In this document: one piece after another, positions 1 through 8,345 of the stretch | Numbering within the stretch: position 1 is the first letter of the stretch | Layout of the letters: each line of letters starts with the position of its first letter | Origin: Prauserella cavernicola | GTDB taxonomy: Bacteria > Actinomycetota > Actinomycetes > Mycobacteriales > Pseudonocardiaceae | Assembly (NCBI RefSeq): GCF_016595675.1 | Contig: NZ_JAENJH010000002.1 | Span: 806,001-870,000, forward strand | Length of the DNA: 64,000 nt | Direction of reading: 5' to 3' | Translations under genes and position numbers: made by a program | Notes under the pieces: generated by a model | Told to the model about the DNA's origin: nothing | Seen by the model: only the letters and a program-made list of their open reading frames with translations | The model's database searches: none

Positions 1-879
1 GTCGACGGCGAGCCTGCCGAGCGTGTAGGTGCCGTCGGCCGCGTCGGTCGCCGACATCGCGTCGGTGACGAGCACGGTCCGGTCGGGGCCCGCGTGCCGC
101 GCGGCCAGCCGGACCACGGTGGGGTGCACGTGGACGAGGTCGCAGATCAGCTCCACCGTCACGCGCTCGTCGTCGAGCAGCACGCCGATGGGTCCCGGCT
201 CGCGGTGGTGCAGCGGCCGCATGCCGTTGAACAGATGCGTGGCCACCGTCGCGCCCGCGTCGATGGCGGGCCGGATCTGCTCCTCCGTGCCGTCGGTGTG
301 CCCGATCGCGGCGACGACGCCCGACTCGGCGAGCTGGCGCACCGCCTTGATGCCGCCGGTCAGCTCGGGAGCGAGCGTGACCATGCGCACGGTGCCCCTG
401 CCCGCGTCGAGCAGCGCGTCCACCGCGCTCGAGTCGGGTTCGCGCAGTGCGTCCGGATCGTGCGCGCCACACCGGGTCTGCGCGATGAACGGCCCCTCGA
501 GGTGCACGCCTGCCAGTTCACCGTCGGCCACCAGGTCCGACAGCGCCGCGAGCTGGTTCGAGAGCACCGCGAACGGGTCGGAGACCAGGCTGGCCAGCAT
601 CGTCGTGGTGCCGTGCCTGCGATGCGCGGCGACGGCTTTGGCCGCCTCGCCGGGATCGGTCGTCGAGAACGACGAGCCGCCACCGCCGTGGCAGTGCAGG
701 TCGACGAACCCGGGCACGACGAGTGCGCCGCGCAGGTCCACGTGGTCGCCCTCGGGCGGGTTTCCCGTGCCGAGGTCGGCGATCAGACCGCCGGAGACGG
801 AGAGCCAGCCACCGTCGAGCACACCGTCCGGGCAGGCGAGCCGCCCGCCTGTGAGCACGAAGTCGTCGGAACCGTTCAC
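1..879 (-). CDS. nagA: N-acetylglucosamine-6-phosphate deacetylase, 3' end outside window
   Basis: Zinc-dependent hydrolysis of N-acetylglucosamine-6-phosphate to glucosamine-6-phosphate and acetate, the entry of chitin- or wall-derived GlcNAc into central metabolism; cytosolic, amidohydrolase superfamily. The 293 codons present start at a GTG (879) and run off the window edge, so roughly the last 90 residues of a normal enzyme of about 380 are missing. Visible ligands and catalytic residues: His62-x-His64, Glu128 in HLEGPF, His194 in IGHTDG, His215 in THLFNGM and Asp273 in VTDAMSAT. Two ATGs just upstream (887, 890) are in another frame and hit a stop at once, hence the GTG. A DasR-type operator sits 11 bases upstream of the start, so induction by amino sugars is likely. 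Confidence 0.95.
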   Translation of the reverse strand, partial: MNGSDDFVLTGGRLACPDGVLDGGWLSVSGGLIADLGTGNPPEGDHVDLRGALVVPGFVDLHCHGGGGSSFSTTDPGEAAKAVAAHRRHGTTTMLASLVSDPFAVLSNQLAALSDLVADGELAGVHLEGPFIAQTRCGAHDPDALREPDSSAVDALLDAGRGTVRMVTLAPELTGGIKAVRQLAESGVVAAIGHTDGTEEQIRPAIDAGATVATHLFNGMRPLHHREPGPIGVLLDDERVTVELICDLVHVHPTVVRLAARHAGPDRTVLVTDAMSATDAADGTYTLGRLAVD

Positions 880-890
880 GAGCCCATCAT

Positions 891-906
891 ATTGGTCCAG
901 ACCAGA
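891..906. promoter_or_regulatory. DasR-responsive element (dre) upstream of nagA
   Basis: The 16 bases ATTGGTCCAGACCAGA form an imperfect palindrome matching the dre consensus of the GntR/HutC regulator DasR (about ACTGGTCTAGACCAGT, known from Streptomyces and relatives). The core TGGTC-x-AGACCA is nearly intact. It lies 11 bases upstream of the nagA start, and nagA is a classical DasR target, which supports the reading. Binding itself is inferred. Confidence 0.75.
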
Positions 907-945
907 ATGTTGGCAACTAACGAGGTATCGCTGCTGCTTCGTTAC

Positions 946-1563
946 TCAGTTTCTGCCGTCGTGCATCGTCCGCTGCAGAGCCTCGAGCGCGCGGCTCGCG
1001 GTGGACTTCACGGTCCCCTTCGAGATGCCGGCCGCCTCGGAGATCTCGGCCTCCGACAGTCCGCCGTAGTAGCGCAGCACCAGCACCTCGCGCTGGCGCG
1101 GCGGCAGCTTGCCCAGCGCGGCGACCACGGCCTGGTGCTCGGTCGACAGCATCGCCAGGCTCTCGGCCGAGCGCGCGTTGACCGCGTGCGGCGGCACGTA
1201 CTCGCGGGCGGTCTTGCGCCTGCGCAACACGCTGCGTGAGCCGTTCACCACAGCCGTCCGCAGGTAGCCGACGGCAGCGGCCGCGTCGCGGAGCTTGCCC
1301 CAGTTGCGGTGCAGACCTGTGAACGCCTCCTGCACGACGTCCTCCGCCGTGGCGGGTTCGTCGACGAGCAGGATCGCGAGCCGCACGAGCCGCATCCGGT
1401 GCTGGCGGTACAGATCCTCGAGGTTCAGCGGGCCGGTCGGCTGGGCCTTGGGCACCGGAGAGTCCAGTGTCCGCAGATGCCCGAGCGTCTGCTCGACGCT
1501 GCTCTCGACGTTCCTCCCGGCCGCGGCGCCCGGCTGTCCCATGGGCTCGGCGCTGCCCTGCAT
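946..1563 (-). CDS. RNA polymerase sigma factor, ECF/SigE-like family
   Basis: Alternative sigma factor, 205 residues. A low-complexity N-terminal 45 residues is followed by sigma-70 region 2 (LYRQHRMRLVRLAILLVD, then ATAEDVVQEAFTGLHRNW) and region 4 (LPPRQREVLVLRYYGGLSE, with the helix-turn-helix ISEAAGISKGTVKSTASRAL). The frame stays open upstream to 1704, but ATG 1563 has GGCAGG about 5 bases upstream and avoids overlap with the promoter region of the divergent gene at 1728. No anti-sigma gene adjoins it, unlike the sigma gene at 30718. Regulon unknown. Confidence 0.85.
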   Translation of the reverse strand: MQGSAEPMGQPGAAAGRNVESSVEQTLGHLRTLDSPVPKAQPTGPLNLEDLYRQHRMRLVRLAILLVDEPATAEDVVQEAFTGLHRNWGKLRDAAAAVGYLRTAVVNGSRSVLRRRKTAREYVPPHAVNARSAESLAMLSTEHQAVVAALGKLPPRQREVLVLRYYGGLSEAEISEAAGISKGTVKSTASRALEALQRTMHDGRN

Positions 1564-1727
1564 CGAAACCTGCCCATCCCTCGACGGCGTTCTCCAGCCC
1601 CTAGACCAGAGCTGACGCGTACTCAGCGTATCGGTTCGGACCGGCATTACCCAGCGTTCCCAGGTGACCGTCGGGTACCGATACGGTGCGCTGGCTGGAG
1701 ACAACGCTAGATCATCGGGAGGTTCCA

Positions 1728-2009
1728 GTGGCCTGGTTCTTGGTGGAAATCCGTTACGTGCCCGAGAAGTTCGCCGAGGTGCGGCCCCGGCACAGGGAGT
1801 TCCTCGTCTCGCTCGCGGAGCAGGGCGTAGTCGCGGTGGCGGGGCCGGTGGACAACGACACCGGCGGGGTGTCGCTGTACCAGGCGGAGAACCGGGAGGA
1901 GCTGCAGAAGCTGATCGACCAGGACCCCTACCACCTCGAGGGTGCGATCGCGGAGCGCACGGTCCGCGAGTTCAAGCCGGTGATCGGCGCCTGGGTCCCG
2001 AAGCAGTAG
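1728..2009 (+). CDS. YciI-like family protein
   Basis: Small cytosolic protein of 93 residues with the YciI ferredoxin-like fold: an opening beta strand (WFLVEIRYV), a His in the RPRHREFL helix and a second half with GPVDND...GGVSLYQAENREE, ending in FKPVIGAW. Family members are often fused to or encoded beside sigma factors, and this one is divergent from an ECF-like sigma gene; the biochemical role is not known. The GTG at 1728 is chosen because GGGAGG lies 5 bases upstream. A long palindrome follows the stop after 11 bases and probably ends transcription. Confidence 0.85.
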   Translation: MAWFLVEIRYVPEKFAEVRPRHREFLVSLAEQGVVAVAGPVDNDTGGVSLYQAENREELQKLIDQDPYHLEGAIAERTVREFKPVIGAWVPKQ

Positions 2010-2020
2010 CCGAGACCCGA

Positions 2021-2079
2021 GATGCGGTGAAGGGCACCTTTACTGCGTTGAACGCACGTAAGGTGCCCTTCACCGCATC
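2021..2079. repeat. 59-base palindromic element, copy 1
   Basis: Perfect 20-base arms (2021-2040 and 2060-2079) around a 19-base centre that contains its own small palindrome TGCGTT-G-AACGCA, with three unpaired positions between the outer and inner stems. It sits between two convergent genes (stops at 2009 and 2100), which fits a bidirectional terminator, although no T-tract follows. Three further copies occur at 8221, 12415 and 28205. Confidence 0.9.
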
Positions 2080-2099
2080 CGGGGTGGCTGTCGGGGTGG

Positions 2100-3212
2100 T
2101 TACTGTGCGTGGACGATCACGCCGCGGACGTTCTTGCCGTCGCGCAGGTCCTGGTAGCCCTCGTTGACCTGGTCCAGGGTGTACTTCGTCGTCACGAGCT
2201 CGTCGAGCTTGAGCTTGCCCGCGTCGTAGAGGCGCAGCATTTTCACGATGTCGTACTGCGGGTTGGCCGAGCCGAACAGCGTGCCCTTGATCGTCTTCTC
2301 GAACAGCGTCAGCACGCCGCCGGAGACGTGCACGGTGAGCTTCTCGGGGTTCGCCAGCCCCGTCACCACCACGACGCCGCCCTTGCCGACAGCGTCGAAC
2401 GCCTCGCTCACCACCTGCTCGTCCACCGTTCCGACGGTGATGATGGCCTGGTCGGCCATCTGTCCCCAGGTCAACTCGGCGATCTTCTCCGCGGCCTCGG
2501 CCGCCGACGCGAACGCGTGCGTGGCGCCCACCTTGAGCGCGCTCTCGCGCTTGAACTCGATCGGGTCCACCACGATGACGTTCTTCGCTCCCGCGTGCGC
2601 TGCGCCCTGCACGGCGTTGATCCCGATGCCACCGATGCCGTAGATCACCGTGGTGTCGCCCGCGCGGACCCCGCCCGCGTAGTTCGCCGAGGCCCATCCC
2701 GTCGGCACGCCGCAGCCCACGAGCACCGCGGTCTCCAGCGGCAGCCACTCGTCGACCTTCACCACCGAGTGCTGGGAGATCGTGGCGCGCTCGGAGAACG
2801 TGCCGAGCATGCACATCGCGCCGAAGTCGCGGCCCCCGGAGTGGAAGCGGAAGGTTCCGTCGGGCAGATGCCCGTCGAGGATCGTGGCGCCGAGGTCGCA
2901 CAGGTTCGACCGGCCCGTCGCGCAGTAGCGGCACGTGCCGCAGTTGGGAATGAAGCTGCACACCACGTGGTCGCCGGGCTGGACCTTGGTGACGCCTGGT
3001 CCGACCTCCTCGATGATCCCGGCGCCCTCGTGGCCGCCGATGATCGGGAACCGGGGCCCCAGGTCGCCGTCGATGAGGTGCAGGTCCGAGTGGCACAGAC
3101 CGGCGGCCGTGTACTTGATCAGCACCTCACCGGGACCGGGGCCGTCCAGGTCGAGCTCGAGGATCTCGAACGGCTTGCCTGCGTCGAACAGTACTGCCGC
3201 CTTCGTCTTCAC
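2100..3212 (-). CDS. NDMA-dependent (nicotinoprotein) zinc alcohol dehydrogenase, Rxyl_3153-like
   Basis: Medium-chain zinc alcohol dehydrogenase, 370 residues. Catalytic zinc ligands are Cys40 (GLCHSD), His61-Glu62 (GGHEGAG) and Cys167 (VGCGVPTG); structural zinc is held by Cys91, 94, 97 and 105. The Rossmann motif is GIGGIG at 192-197. Overall sequence resembles the actinobacterial NDMA-dependent group, nicotinoproteins that keep NAD(H) bound and, by established genomic association, hand electrons to mycofactocin. No mycofactocin gene is in the window. The gene follows the AcoR-like regulator at 3298 by 85 bases on the same strand, so that regulator probably responds to its substrate or an aldehyde product. 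The substrate cannot be told from sequence. Confidence 0.8.
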   Translation of the reverse strand: MKTKAAVLFDAGKPFEILELDLDGPGPGEVLIKYTAAGLCHSDLHLIDGDLGPRFPIIGGHEGAGIIEEVGPGVTKVQPGDHVVCSFIPNCGTCRYCATGRSNLCDLGATILDGHLPDGTFRFHSGGRDFGAMCMLGTFSERATISQHSVVKVDEWLPLETAVLVGCGVPTGWASANYAGGVRAGDTTVIYGIGGIGINAVQGAAHAGAKNVIVVDPIEFKRESALKVGATHAFASAAEAAEKIAELTWGQMADQAIITVGTVDEQVVSEAFDAVGKGGVVVVTGLANPEKLTVHVSGGVLTLFEKTIKGTLFGSANPQYDIVKMLRLYDAGKLKLDELVTTKYTLDQVNEGYQDLRDGKNVRGVIVHAQ

Positions 3213-3297
3213 AGCTGTCTCCTCACGTGCGCCGTTGCAACGTCTGCGGAGATTGTCGAACGGTCGCGAGGCCGCCAGGTGTGCAAATCCTGCACAC

Positions 3298-4923
3298 CTA
3301 GCTGATCCGGAGCGCCCGCATGCGGTTGTAGAGGGTGGAGCGGCTGATGCCGAGGTGCCTGGCCGCGTGCACCTTGTTGCCGCCGACGGCGGCGAGCGCC
3401 TTGGTGATGGCGTCGTGCTCGGCGCGCTCCCAGCCGGTGAGCTGCGGCGTCGCCGCGCTCACCCGGCAGCCCGGCGCGAGGTCCCTCGCCGTGAGGTCGC
3501 CCGCGGTGCGCCGGTCGGCGGCCTCGTCGAGCACGGTCTCCAGTTCGCGCAGGTTGCCCGGCCACGGTTGCGCGGCCAGCAGCTCCAGCGCGCCTGCCGT
3601 CAGGCGCAGCGAGCTGCCCGGCCGCAGCCCGGAGAGCAGCGTGCGCGCGAGCGCGGGAATGTCGGCCCTGCGCTCGCGCAACGGCGGCAGCTCGACGCGC
3701 CGGTGCGTGCGCGCGACCAGTGCGGCGTGCTCGCCGTGCAGGTCGGACAACGGCTCCGAGGTGAGCACGAACCACGCGGCCGAGTCGTCCATGAGCCTGG
3801 CCAGCCAGCTCGCCAGCACGGCGGGCAGCAGGTGCACGTCGCGCACCGCGATGAGCCCCGGATGTCCGGCGGCCAGCTGCTCCAGGCGCGCGCACCAGGC
3901 GGTCTCGCCCAGCGTGGGCACGTCGGCCGAGTCGAGCCGGGCGAGCGGTTCGGCACCCGCGAGTACCGCGGTCGCGGCCGTGCGGCCCGTGCCGGGTTCG
4001 CCCGCGACGAGCACCCGGCGCCTGGCGAGCGCGCCGCGGCGCAGCCGGTCCTCGATGTCGGCGGGCAACACCCCGCCGAGCGCGCGCCTGCGCACGTGCG
4101 CCGGATACGACGGCCGCACCGGGGCCAGCTCGAACAGCATCCCGGCGTTGACCGACACGGCCTCCATGCGCACCTCCACCTCGGCGCCGGAGGACAGCCG
4201 CAGCCTGCGCACCCCGCGCCGCGTGCGGCTCACCTCGCGCAGCAGGGAGTGGTCGCACGCGTCGACCAGGTCCACCGCGGTGCTGTTGGCCAGCACCACG
4301 TCCTCTCCGAGCGCGAGCACCGCCGCGCTGCGGTGCTGCGCGGCCTGGAACGCGGCGAGTAGCCGTTGCTGCGCCTGGTTGGAGCCGTCGAGCAGGCGTC
4401 GCTCGATGTCGGCGACGGCGTGTGCGAGGAAGGGCCCGAGCAGTGGGTTGGTGTCCTCGACAAGGCCGGTGATGTCGAGGACGCCCTCAAGCCGCTTCGT
4501 CGCCGGATGGACGATGGGGTGGCCGTAGCAGGTGAACCGCTTGAACGCCTCGAGGTAGTGCTCGTCGCCGTGTACGGCCACGCCCCTGCGCACCTCGTAG
4601 GGAGTCGCGAGTGAGTTGGTGCCGCTGGTCTCCTCGGTGAACTGGCACCCGGGAACCGCGCCGATGCTGTCGAGCACGCGTTCCACGGAGTGCCTGCCGA
4701 AGCGTCTGGCCACGATGCGGCAGTCGCGGTCGGCGAGCACCACGCACAGGCGGGTGTCGTCGAGATGCCGGGCGACCTCGTCGAGCACGGGGGTCGCCGC
4801 CCGCAGCAGTCTGCTGCTGGTGTCTATGTCGTGCACTTCCAGCCGGTCGGCGGCGCCGTTCGGGGTCAGTCCGGAGAGTTCGGCCCGCCGCCACGACTGT
4901 GCGATCTCCAGTCGTAGCTCCAC
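3298..4923 (-). CDS. AcoR-like transcriptional regulator with degenerate AAA+ domain
   Basis: A 541-residue regulator: N-terminal GAF-type sensor (about 40-180, with the GTNSLAT segment and CYGHPI typical of AcoR-like proteins), PAS-like middle (about 190-270), an AAA+ domain with Walker A GEPGTGRT at 308-315, the WPGNLREL segment at 454-461, and a C-terminal Fis-type helix-turn-helix (AARHLGISRSTLYNRM, about 520-535). The GAFTGA loop needed to contact sigma-54 is absent, and the Walker B region reads LIAVRDVHLL instead of a normal acidic pair, so it probably does not act as a sigma-54 activator. It lies directly upstream of the alcohol dehydrogenase gene and likely controls it. Confidence 0.85.
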   Translation of the reverse strand: MELRLEIAQSWRRAELSGLTPNGAADRLEVHDIDTSSRLLRAATPVLDEVARHLDDTRLCVVLADRDCRIVARRFGRHSVERVLDSIGAVPGCQFTEETSGTNSLATPYEVRRGVAVHGDEHYLEAFKRFTCYGHPIVHPATKRLEGVLDITGLVEDTNPLLGPFLAHAVADIERRLLDGSNQAQQRLLAAFQAAQHRSAAVLALGEDVVLANSTAVDLVDACDHSLLREVSRTRRGVRRLRLSSGAEVEVRMEAVSVNAGMLFELAPVRPSYPAHVRRRALGGVLPADIEDRLRRGALARRRVLVAGEPGTGRTAATAVLAGAEPLARLDSADVPTLGETAWCARLEQLAAGHPGLIAVRDVHLLPAVLASWLARLMDDSAAWFVLTSEPLSDLHGEHAALVARTHRRVELPPLRERRADIPALARTLLSGLRPGSSLRLTAGALELLAAQPWPGNLRELETVLDEAADRRTAGDLTARDLAPGCRVSAATPQLTGWERAEHDAITKALAAVGGNKVHAARHLGISRSTLYNRMRALRIS

Positions 4924-4992
4924 TGCGCACTCCTCATCGAGTGATCCACGCCATCATCGCAGGCGCGGAGCCCTCGAACCAGGGCCGCGAAG

Positions 4993-5457
4993 CTAGTAGA
5001 CCCCGCCGAGCTTGGAGTGGTCCCAGCTCACGATCTTGGTCGGCGTCAGCAGCAGGCCGACCCGCTTGGCGGCCTGTGTGGCGACGCCTGCCTCGAGCTC
5101 GGCCGATGCTGACGGCTCCCCGCTGTAGCGCAGCAGCAGCTCGGTGCCGATCGCGGCGACGTCGCCGGTGTCCTCGATCAGCTCCACGTCGCACTCCATC
5201 GAGACGCCGCGAAGCCGTTCGTAGCTCTCGCCCGACTCGACGAGCACCGTCGCCTGCGGAAGGCGCAGCAGATTGGCGACCTTCTGCGACCGGCGGTAGG
5301 TCCAGGTCGCCACGGCCTCGCCCCTCGGCACGTACCAGAGCGGGGCGAGGTGCGGCCTCCCGTTGGGGCCGATCGTGGCGACGTTGATGACCTTCTGTTC
5401 GGCGAGGTAGTCGACGACCTCGCCGGTGTTCATCCTGATCTGGTCGCGGCGCGACAT
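4993..5457 (-). CDS. PPOX-fold protein, possibly F420- or flavin-dependent
   Basis: A 154-residue protein with the pyridoxamine-5-phosphate-oxidase-like split barrel: IRMNTGEVVDYLAEQKVINV, then ATIGPNGRPHLAPLWYV and TWTYRRSQKVANLLRLP, the usual order of substrate- and cofactor-facing strands in the actinobacterial PPOX class often annotated as F420-dependent. The cofactor cannot be fixed from sequence. It ends a same-strand run with the SDR gene upstream (13-base gap), suggesting co-transcription. A true PdxH function is unlikely because the PLP-site residues of PdxH are not evident. Confidence 0.75.
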   Translation of the reverse strand: MSRRDQIRMNTGEVVDYLAEQKVINVATIGPNGRPHLAPLWYVPRGEAVATWTYRRSQKVANLLRLPQATVLVESGESYERLRGVSMECDVELIEDTGDVAAIGTELLLRYSGEPSASAELEAGVATQAAKRVGLLLTPTKIVSWDHSKLGGVY

Positions 5458-5469
5458 TCGGTGGGCTCC

Positions 5470-6360
5470 TTACCTGGTCGCGGCCCGGCCTCCGTGCCCG
5501 GTGACGGCGGACTCGCGGGCGCCGCGGGCGGCGATGTCCTCCAGCGCGGCACGGTCGGCGGCCGGTACCCGCGAACGGGCGCCGAGCTCGACGATGGGCG
5601 GCAGGAACGAGCGGATGAGCTTGAGCGCACCGACCCAGCGCGGCACGTGGATGGTCCTGGCGCGGCGCTTCACCCCGGCTTCGAGGCAGTCGAGCGCCAC
5701 GCCCAGCGGGTAGGTCTTGCCGAGCAGGCCGGGCATGCCGGAGCGGAGCCTGCCGAAGACCGGGTGGGTGTCCGCGCTGTCCACGAGGTCGGTCTTGATC
5801 CATGTCGGGTGCGCGACGCCGACCTTGACGCCGAGGTGCGCGACCTCGGCCCGCAGGCTGTTGCAGAACGCCTCGACCCCGGCCTTGGCCGCGGAGTAGT
5901 TGGCCATGCCCGGCGCGTGGGTGATCGCGGCGAGTGAGGAGATCGCCAGCAGGTAGCCCTTGCGCTCGATCACGTGCGGCAGCGCGACGCGGAACGTGCG
6001 CCACACGCCGAGCAGGTCGACCTCGATCACCTTCTCGAACGCCGCCGGGTCCACCGAGCGCACGAAGCCGGTGGTGGCGATGCCCGCGTTGGCGATGACG
6101 ATGTCGATGCCGCCGAAGTGCTCGGCGACCTCGTCGGTGGCCGTCTCCAGCGCCTCCCAGCTGGTGACATCGGCCTCCCACGCCTTGGCGGCGGGGCCGA
6201 TGCGGTCGGCGACCTTCTGCTGCTCGTCGGCTTCGAGGCCGACGAGCGCCACCTTCGCGCCGTCGGCGGCCAGCCGCTCGGCGAGGCCCGCGCCGATGCC
6301 GCGCGCCGCCCCGGTGATGAGCACGACCTTGTTCTTCACGCTGCCGGACAGGAACGCCAT
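5470..6360 (-). CDS. Short-chain dehydrogenase/reductase (SDR)
   Basis: NAD(P)-dependent oxidoreductase of 296 residues, classical SDR. Cofactor motif TGAARGIG at 16-23, NAG at 91-93, catalytic Ser141/142, Tyr155 and Lys159 in YSAAK. The C-terminal 50 residues (ALKLIRSFLPPIVELGARSR) resemble the hydrophobic tail of SDRs acting on lipid-like substrates. The open frame extends upstream to 6402, but ATG 6360 has GAGGAGG 8 bases away and gives the standard N terminus. It is followed closely by the PPOX-fold gene and preceded by the aldo/keto reductase on the same strand. Confidence 0.88.
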   Translation of the reverse strand: MAFLSGSVKNKVVLITGAARGIGAGLAERLAADGAKVALVGLEADEQQKVADRIGPAAKAWEADVTSWEALETATDEVAEHFGGIDIVIANAGIATTGFVRSVDPAAFEKVIEVDLLGVWRTFRVALPHVIERKGYLLAISSLAAITHAPGMANYSAAKAGVEAFCNSLRAEVAHLGVKVGVAHPTWIKTDLVDSADTHPVFGRLRSGMPGLLGKTYPLGVALDCLEAGVKRRARTIHVPRWVGALKLIRSFLPPIVELGARSRVPAADRAALEDIAARGARESAVTGHGGRAATR

Positions 6361-6417
6361 GTGCGGTGCCTCCTCGATGAGCTTGGACGCACCGTACCTC
6401 AACTTACTCGGAGTAGG

Positions 6418-7347
6418 CTACTCGTCGGTAGACACGCTGATGGCCGCCAGTTCGTCGTCGGTGAGGCGCAGTCGCGTCGCCGCCAGCAGGTCGGCGAGCT
6501 GGGTTGTGTCGCGTGCGCTGGCGATCGGGGCGGCCACCGTCGGCTGGGCCGTCAGCCAGGCCAGCGACACGGCGGTCACCGACGTCGAGTGCGCCGCGGC
6601 CACCGAGTCGAGCGCGGCCAGTACCCGCTCGCCTCGATCGTCCAGATAGGACAGAGCGCCCTTCCTGCGCGGACTGTCCACCGACCCCTCGTGCGACCGG
6701 TACTTGCCGGTGAGGAAGCCCTTGGCGAGCGCGTAGTACGGCAGCGTCGCCAGTCCCTCCTCGCGCACCAGAGGGGCCAGCTCGCGCTCGTAGTCGCGCT
6801 CGACGAGGTTGTAGTGCGGCTGCACCGCTACGAACCTGGCGAGACCTTCGCGATCCGAAATGGACAGAGATTCGCGCAGGCGCCGCGCGGTGAAGTTCGA
6901 GGCACCGAGATGACGCACCTTGCCCTCGCGCACCAGCGCGTCGAACGCGGTCAGCGTTTCCTCCAGCGGCACGTCGCCCACGTCGCGGTGGGCGTAGTAG
7001 AGGTCGATGTGGTCGGTTCGCAGCCTGCGCAGCGAATCCTCCGCCGCCTCCTTGATGTTGCTCGCCGACAGTCCCGGCCTGCGTTGCCAGCCACCGACCT
7101 TGGTGGCCAGCACGACGTCGTCGCGCCTGCCGCGGCGAGCCAGCCAGTCGCCGATGATCGTCTCGGACTCGCCACCCGAGTTGCCCTCGACGCCGGCCAT
7201 GTAGACGTCGGCCGTGTCGATGAAGTTGCCGCCCGCGTCGGTGTAGGCGTCGAGCACCTCGAACGACGTCGACTCGTCAGCCGTCCAGCCGAACACGTTG
7301 CCGCCCAGGTTGAGCGGAAATACCTCGATCTCGCCAATCTTGCCCAT
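6418..7347 (-). CDS. Aldo/keto reductase
   Basis: NADPH-dependent carbonyl reductase of the AKR superfamily, 309 residues in a TIM barrel. The catalytic tetrad is visible: Asp44 and Tyr49 (FIDTADVYM), Lys83 (ATKV) and His120 (YYAHRD). The cofactor segment near the C terminus (SARDTTQLADLLAAT) is normal. It leads a same-strand group with the SDR (57-base gap) and PPOX-fold genes and is divergent from the LLM-type gene, 41 bases away, so the two may share a promoter region. Substrate unknown. Confidence 0.9.
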   Translation of the reverse strand: MGKIGEIEVFPLNLGGNVFGWTADESTSFEVLDAYTDAGGNFIDTADVYMAGVEGNSGGESETIIGDWLARRGRRDDVVLATKVGGWQRRPGLSASNIKEAAEDSLRRLRTDHIDLYYAHRDVGDVPLEETLTAFDALVREGKVRHLGASNFTARRLRESLSISDREGLARFVAVQPHYNLVERDYERELAPLVREEGLATLPYYALAKGFLTGKYRSHEGSVDSPRRKGALSYLDDRGERVLAALDSVAAAHSTSVTAVSLAWLTAQPTVAAPIASARDTTQLADLLAATRLRLTDDELAAISVSTDE

Positions 7348-7388
7348 GGTCGGAACATAACCCCGACGATTCGGTGTTGAGTGGGTAC

Positions 7389-8219
7389 ATGGCTGTGAAA
7401 CTGGGAAAGTACGGAATCTGGCGGGGCGCTGGCGGGCTCACTCCTGAGCTGGCCGTCGAGGTCGAGAAGCTCGGTTACGGCGCCATCTGGATCGGCGGTT
7501 CGCCGCCCGCCGACCTCGAGCTCGCGGAGAGCCTGCTCGACGCGACCCAATCCATCGCCGTGGCCACGGGCATCGTCAACATGTGGGCCACCGACGCCGC
7601 GACGGTGGGAGCCGCCTACCACCGGGTCGTGGCCAAGCACCCGGACCGGTTCCTGCTCGGCGTCGGCGTCGGCCATCCCGAGGCCACGGCCGATTACCAG
7701 AAGCCCTACGACAAGATCGTCTCCTACCTCGACGAACTCGACGAGGCCGGCGTGCCCAGGGACGGCCTCGTGCTCGCCGCGCTCGGCCCGAAGGTGCTCA
7801 AGCTCTCCGCGGAGCGCGCCGCGGGCGCCCATCCGTACCTGACCACGCCGGAGCACACGCGCCAGGCGCGCGAGCTGCTCGGCGCCGACGTTCTGCTGGC
7901 CCCCGAGCACAAGGTGGTGCTGGAAAGCGATCCGGCGCGTGCCCGCGAGATCGCCCGTCCGCCGATCAACATGCCCTATCTCAACCTGCGCAACTACGCC
8001 AACAACCTGCGCAGGCTCGGCTGGGACGACTCGGAGATCACCGACGGCGGCAGCGACCGGCTCATCGACGCGCTCGGCCTGCACGGCGACGCGCAGACGA
8101 TCGCGCGCGGGCTGAACGCCCACCTCGAGGCCGGCGCCGACCACGTCTGCCTGCACAACCTGCCCGACGACGCCGATCCGCTCCCGACGTACCGAGCGCT
8201 GGCCGCAGCGCTGTTCTAA
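7389..8219 (+). CDS. LLM-class F420-dependent oxidoreductase, TIGR03620-like
   Basis: Luciferase-like TIM-barrel oxidoreductase, 276 residues. The opening KLGKYGIWRGAGGLTPE and the strand GYGAIWIGGSPPADL, then ATGIVNMWATDAATV and RFLLGVGVGHPE, are typical of the actinobacterial F420-using subgroup rather than FMN luciferases. Start ATG 7389 is chosen over the in-frame ATG at 7374 because the family N terminus begins there. Transcription probably ends at the palindromic element that begins 1 base after the stop. Substrate not predictable. Confidence 0.82.
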   Translation: MAVKLGKYGIWRGAGGLTPELAVEVEKLGYGAIWIGGSPPADLELAESLLDATQSIAVATGIVNMWATDAATVGAAYHRVVAKHPDRFLLGVGVGHPEATADYQKPYDKIVSYLDELDEAGVPRDGLVLAALGPKVLKLSAERAAGAHPYLTTPEHTRQARELLGADVLLAPEHKVVLESDPARAREIARPPINMPYLNLRNYANNLRRLGWDDSEITDGGSDRLIDALGLHGDAQTIARGLNAHLEAGADHVCLHNLPDDADPLPTYRALAAALF

Positions 8220-8220
8220 A

Positions 8221-8279
8221 ACTGCGGTGAAGGGCACCTTTACCGCGTTGAATGCAGTAAAGGTGCCCTTCACCGCAGT
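8221..8279. repeat. 59-base palindromic element, copy 2
   Basis: Perfect 23-base arms (8221-8243 and 8257-8279) around a 13-base centre with a weak inner stem. It starts 1 base after the stop of the LLM-type gene and lies 66 bases before fba, in a tandem rather than convergent intergenic space. The innermost arm bases differ from copy 1 but remain paired. Confidence 0.92.
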
Positions 8280-8345
8280 CTGGCGCACCCGAGGAGCGGG
8301 CCTCGTAGGATGCGGGGCAAAAGGACACCGTCGAGGAGGACAACG

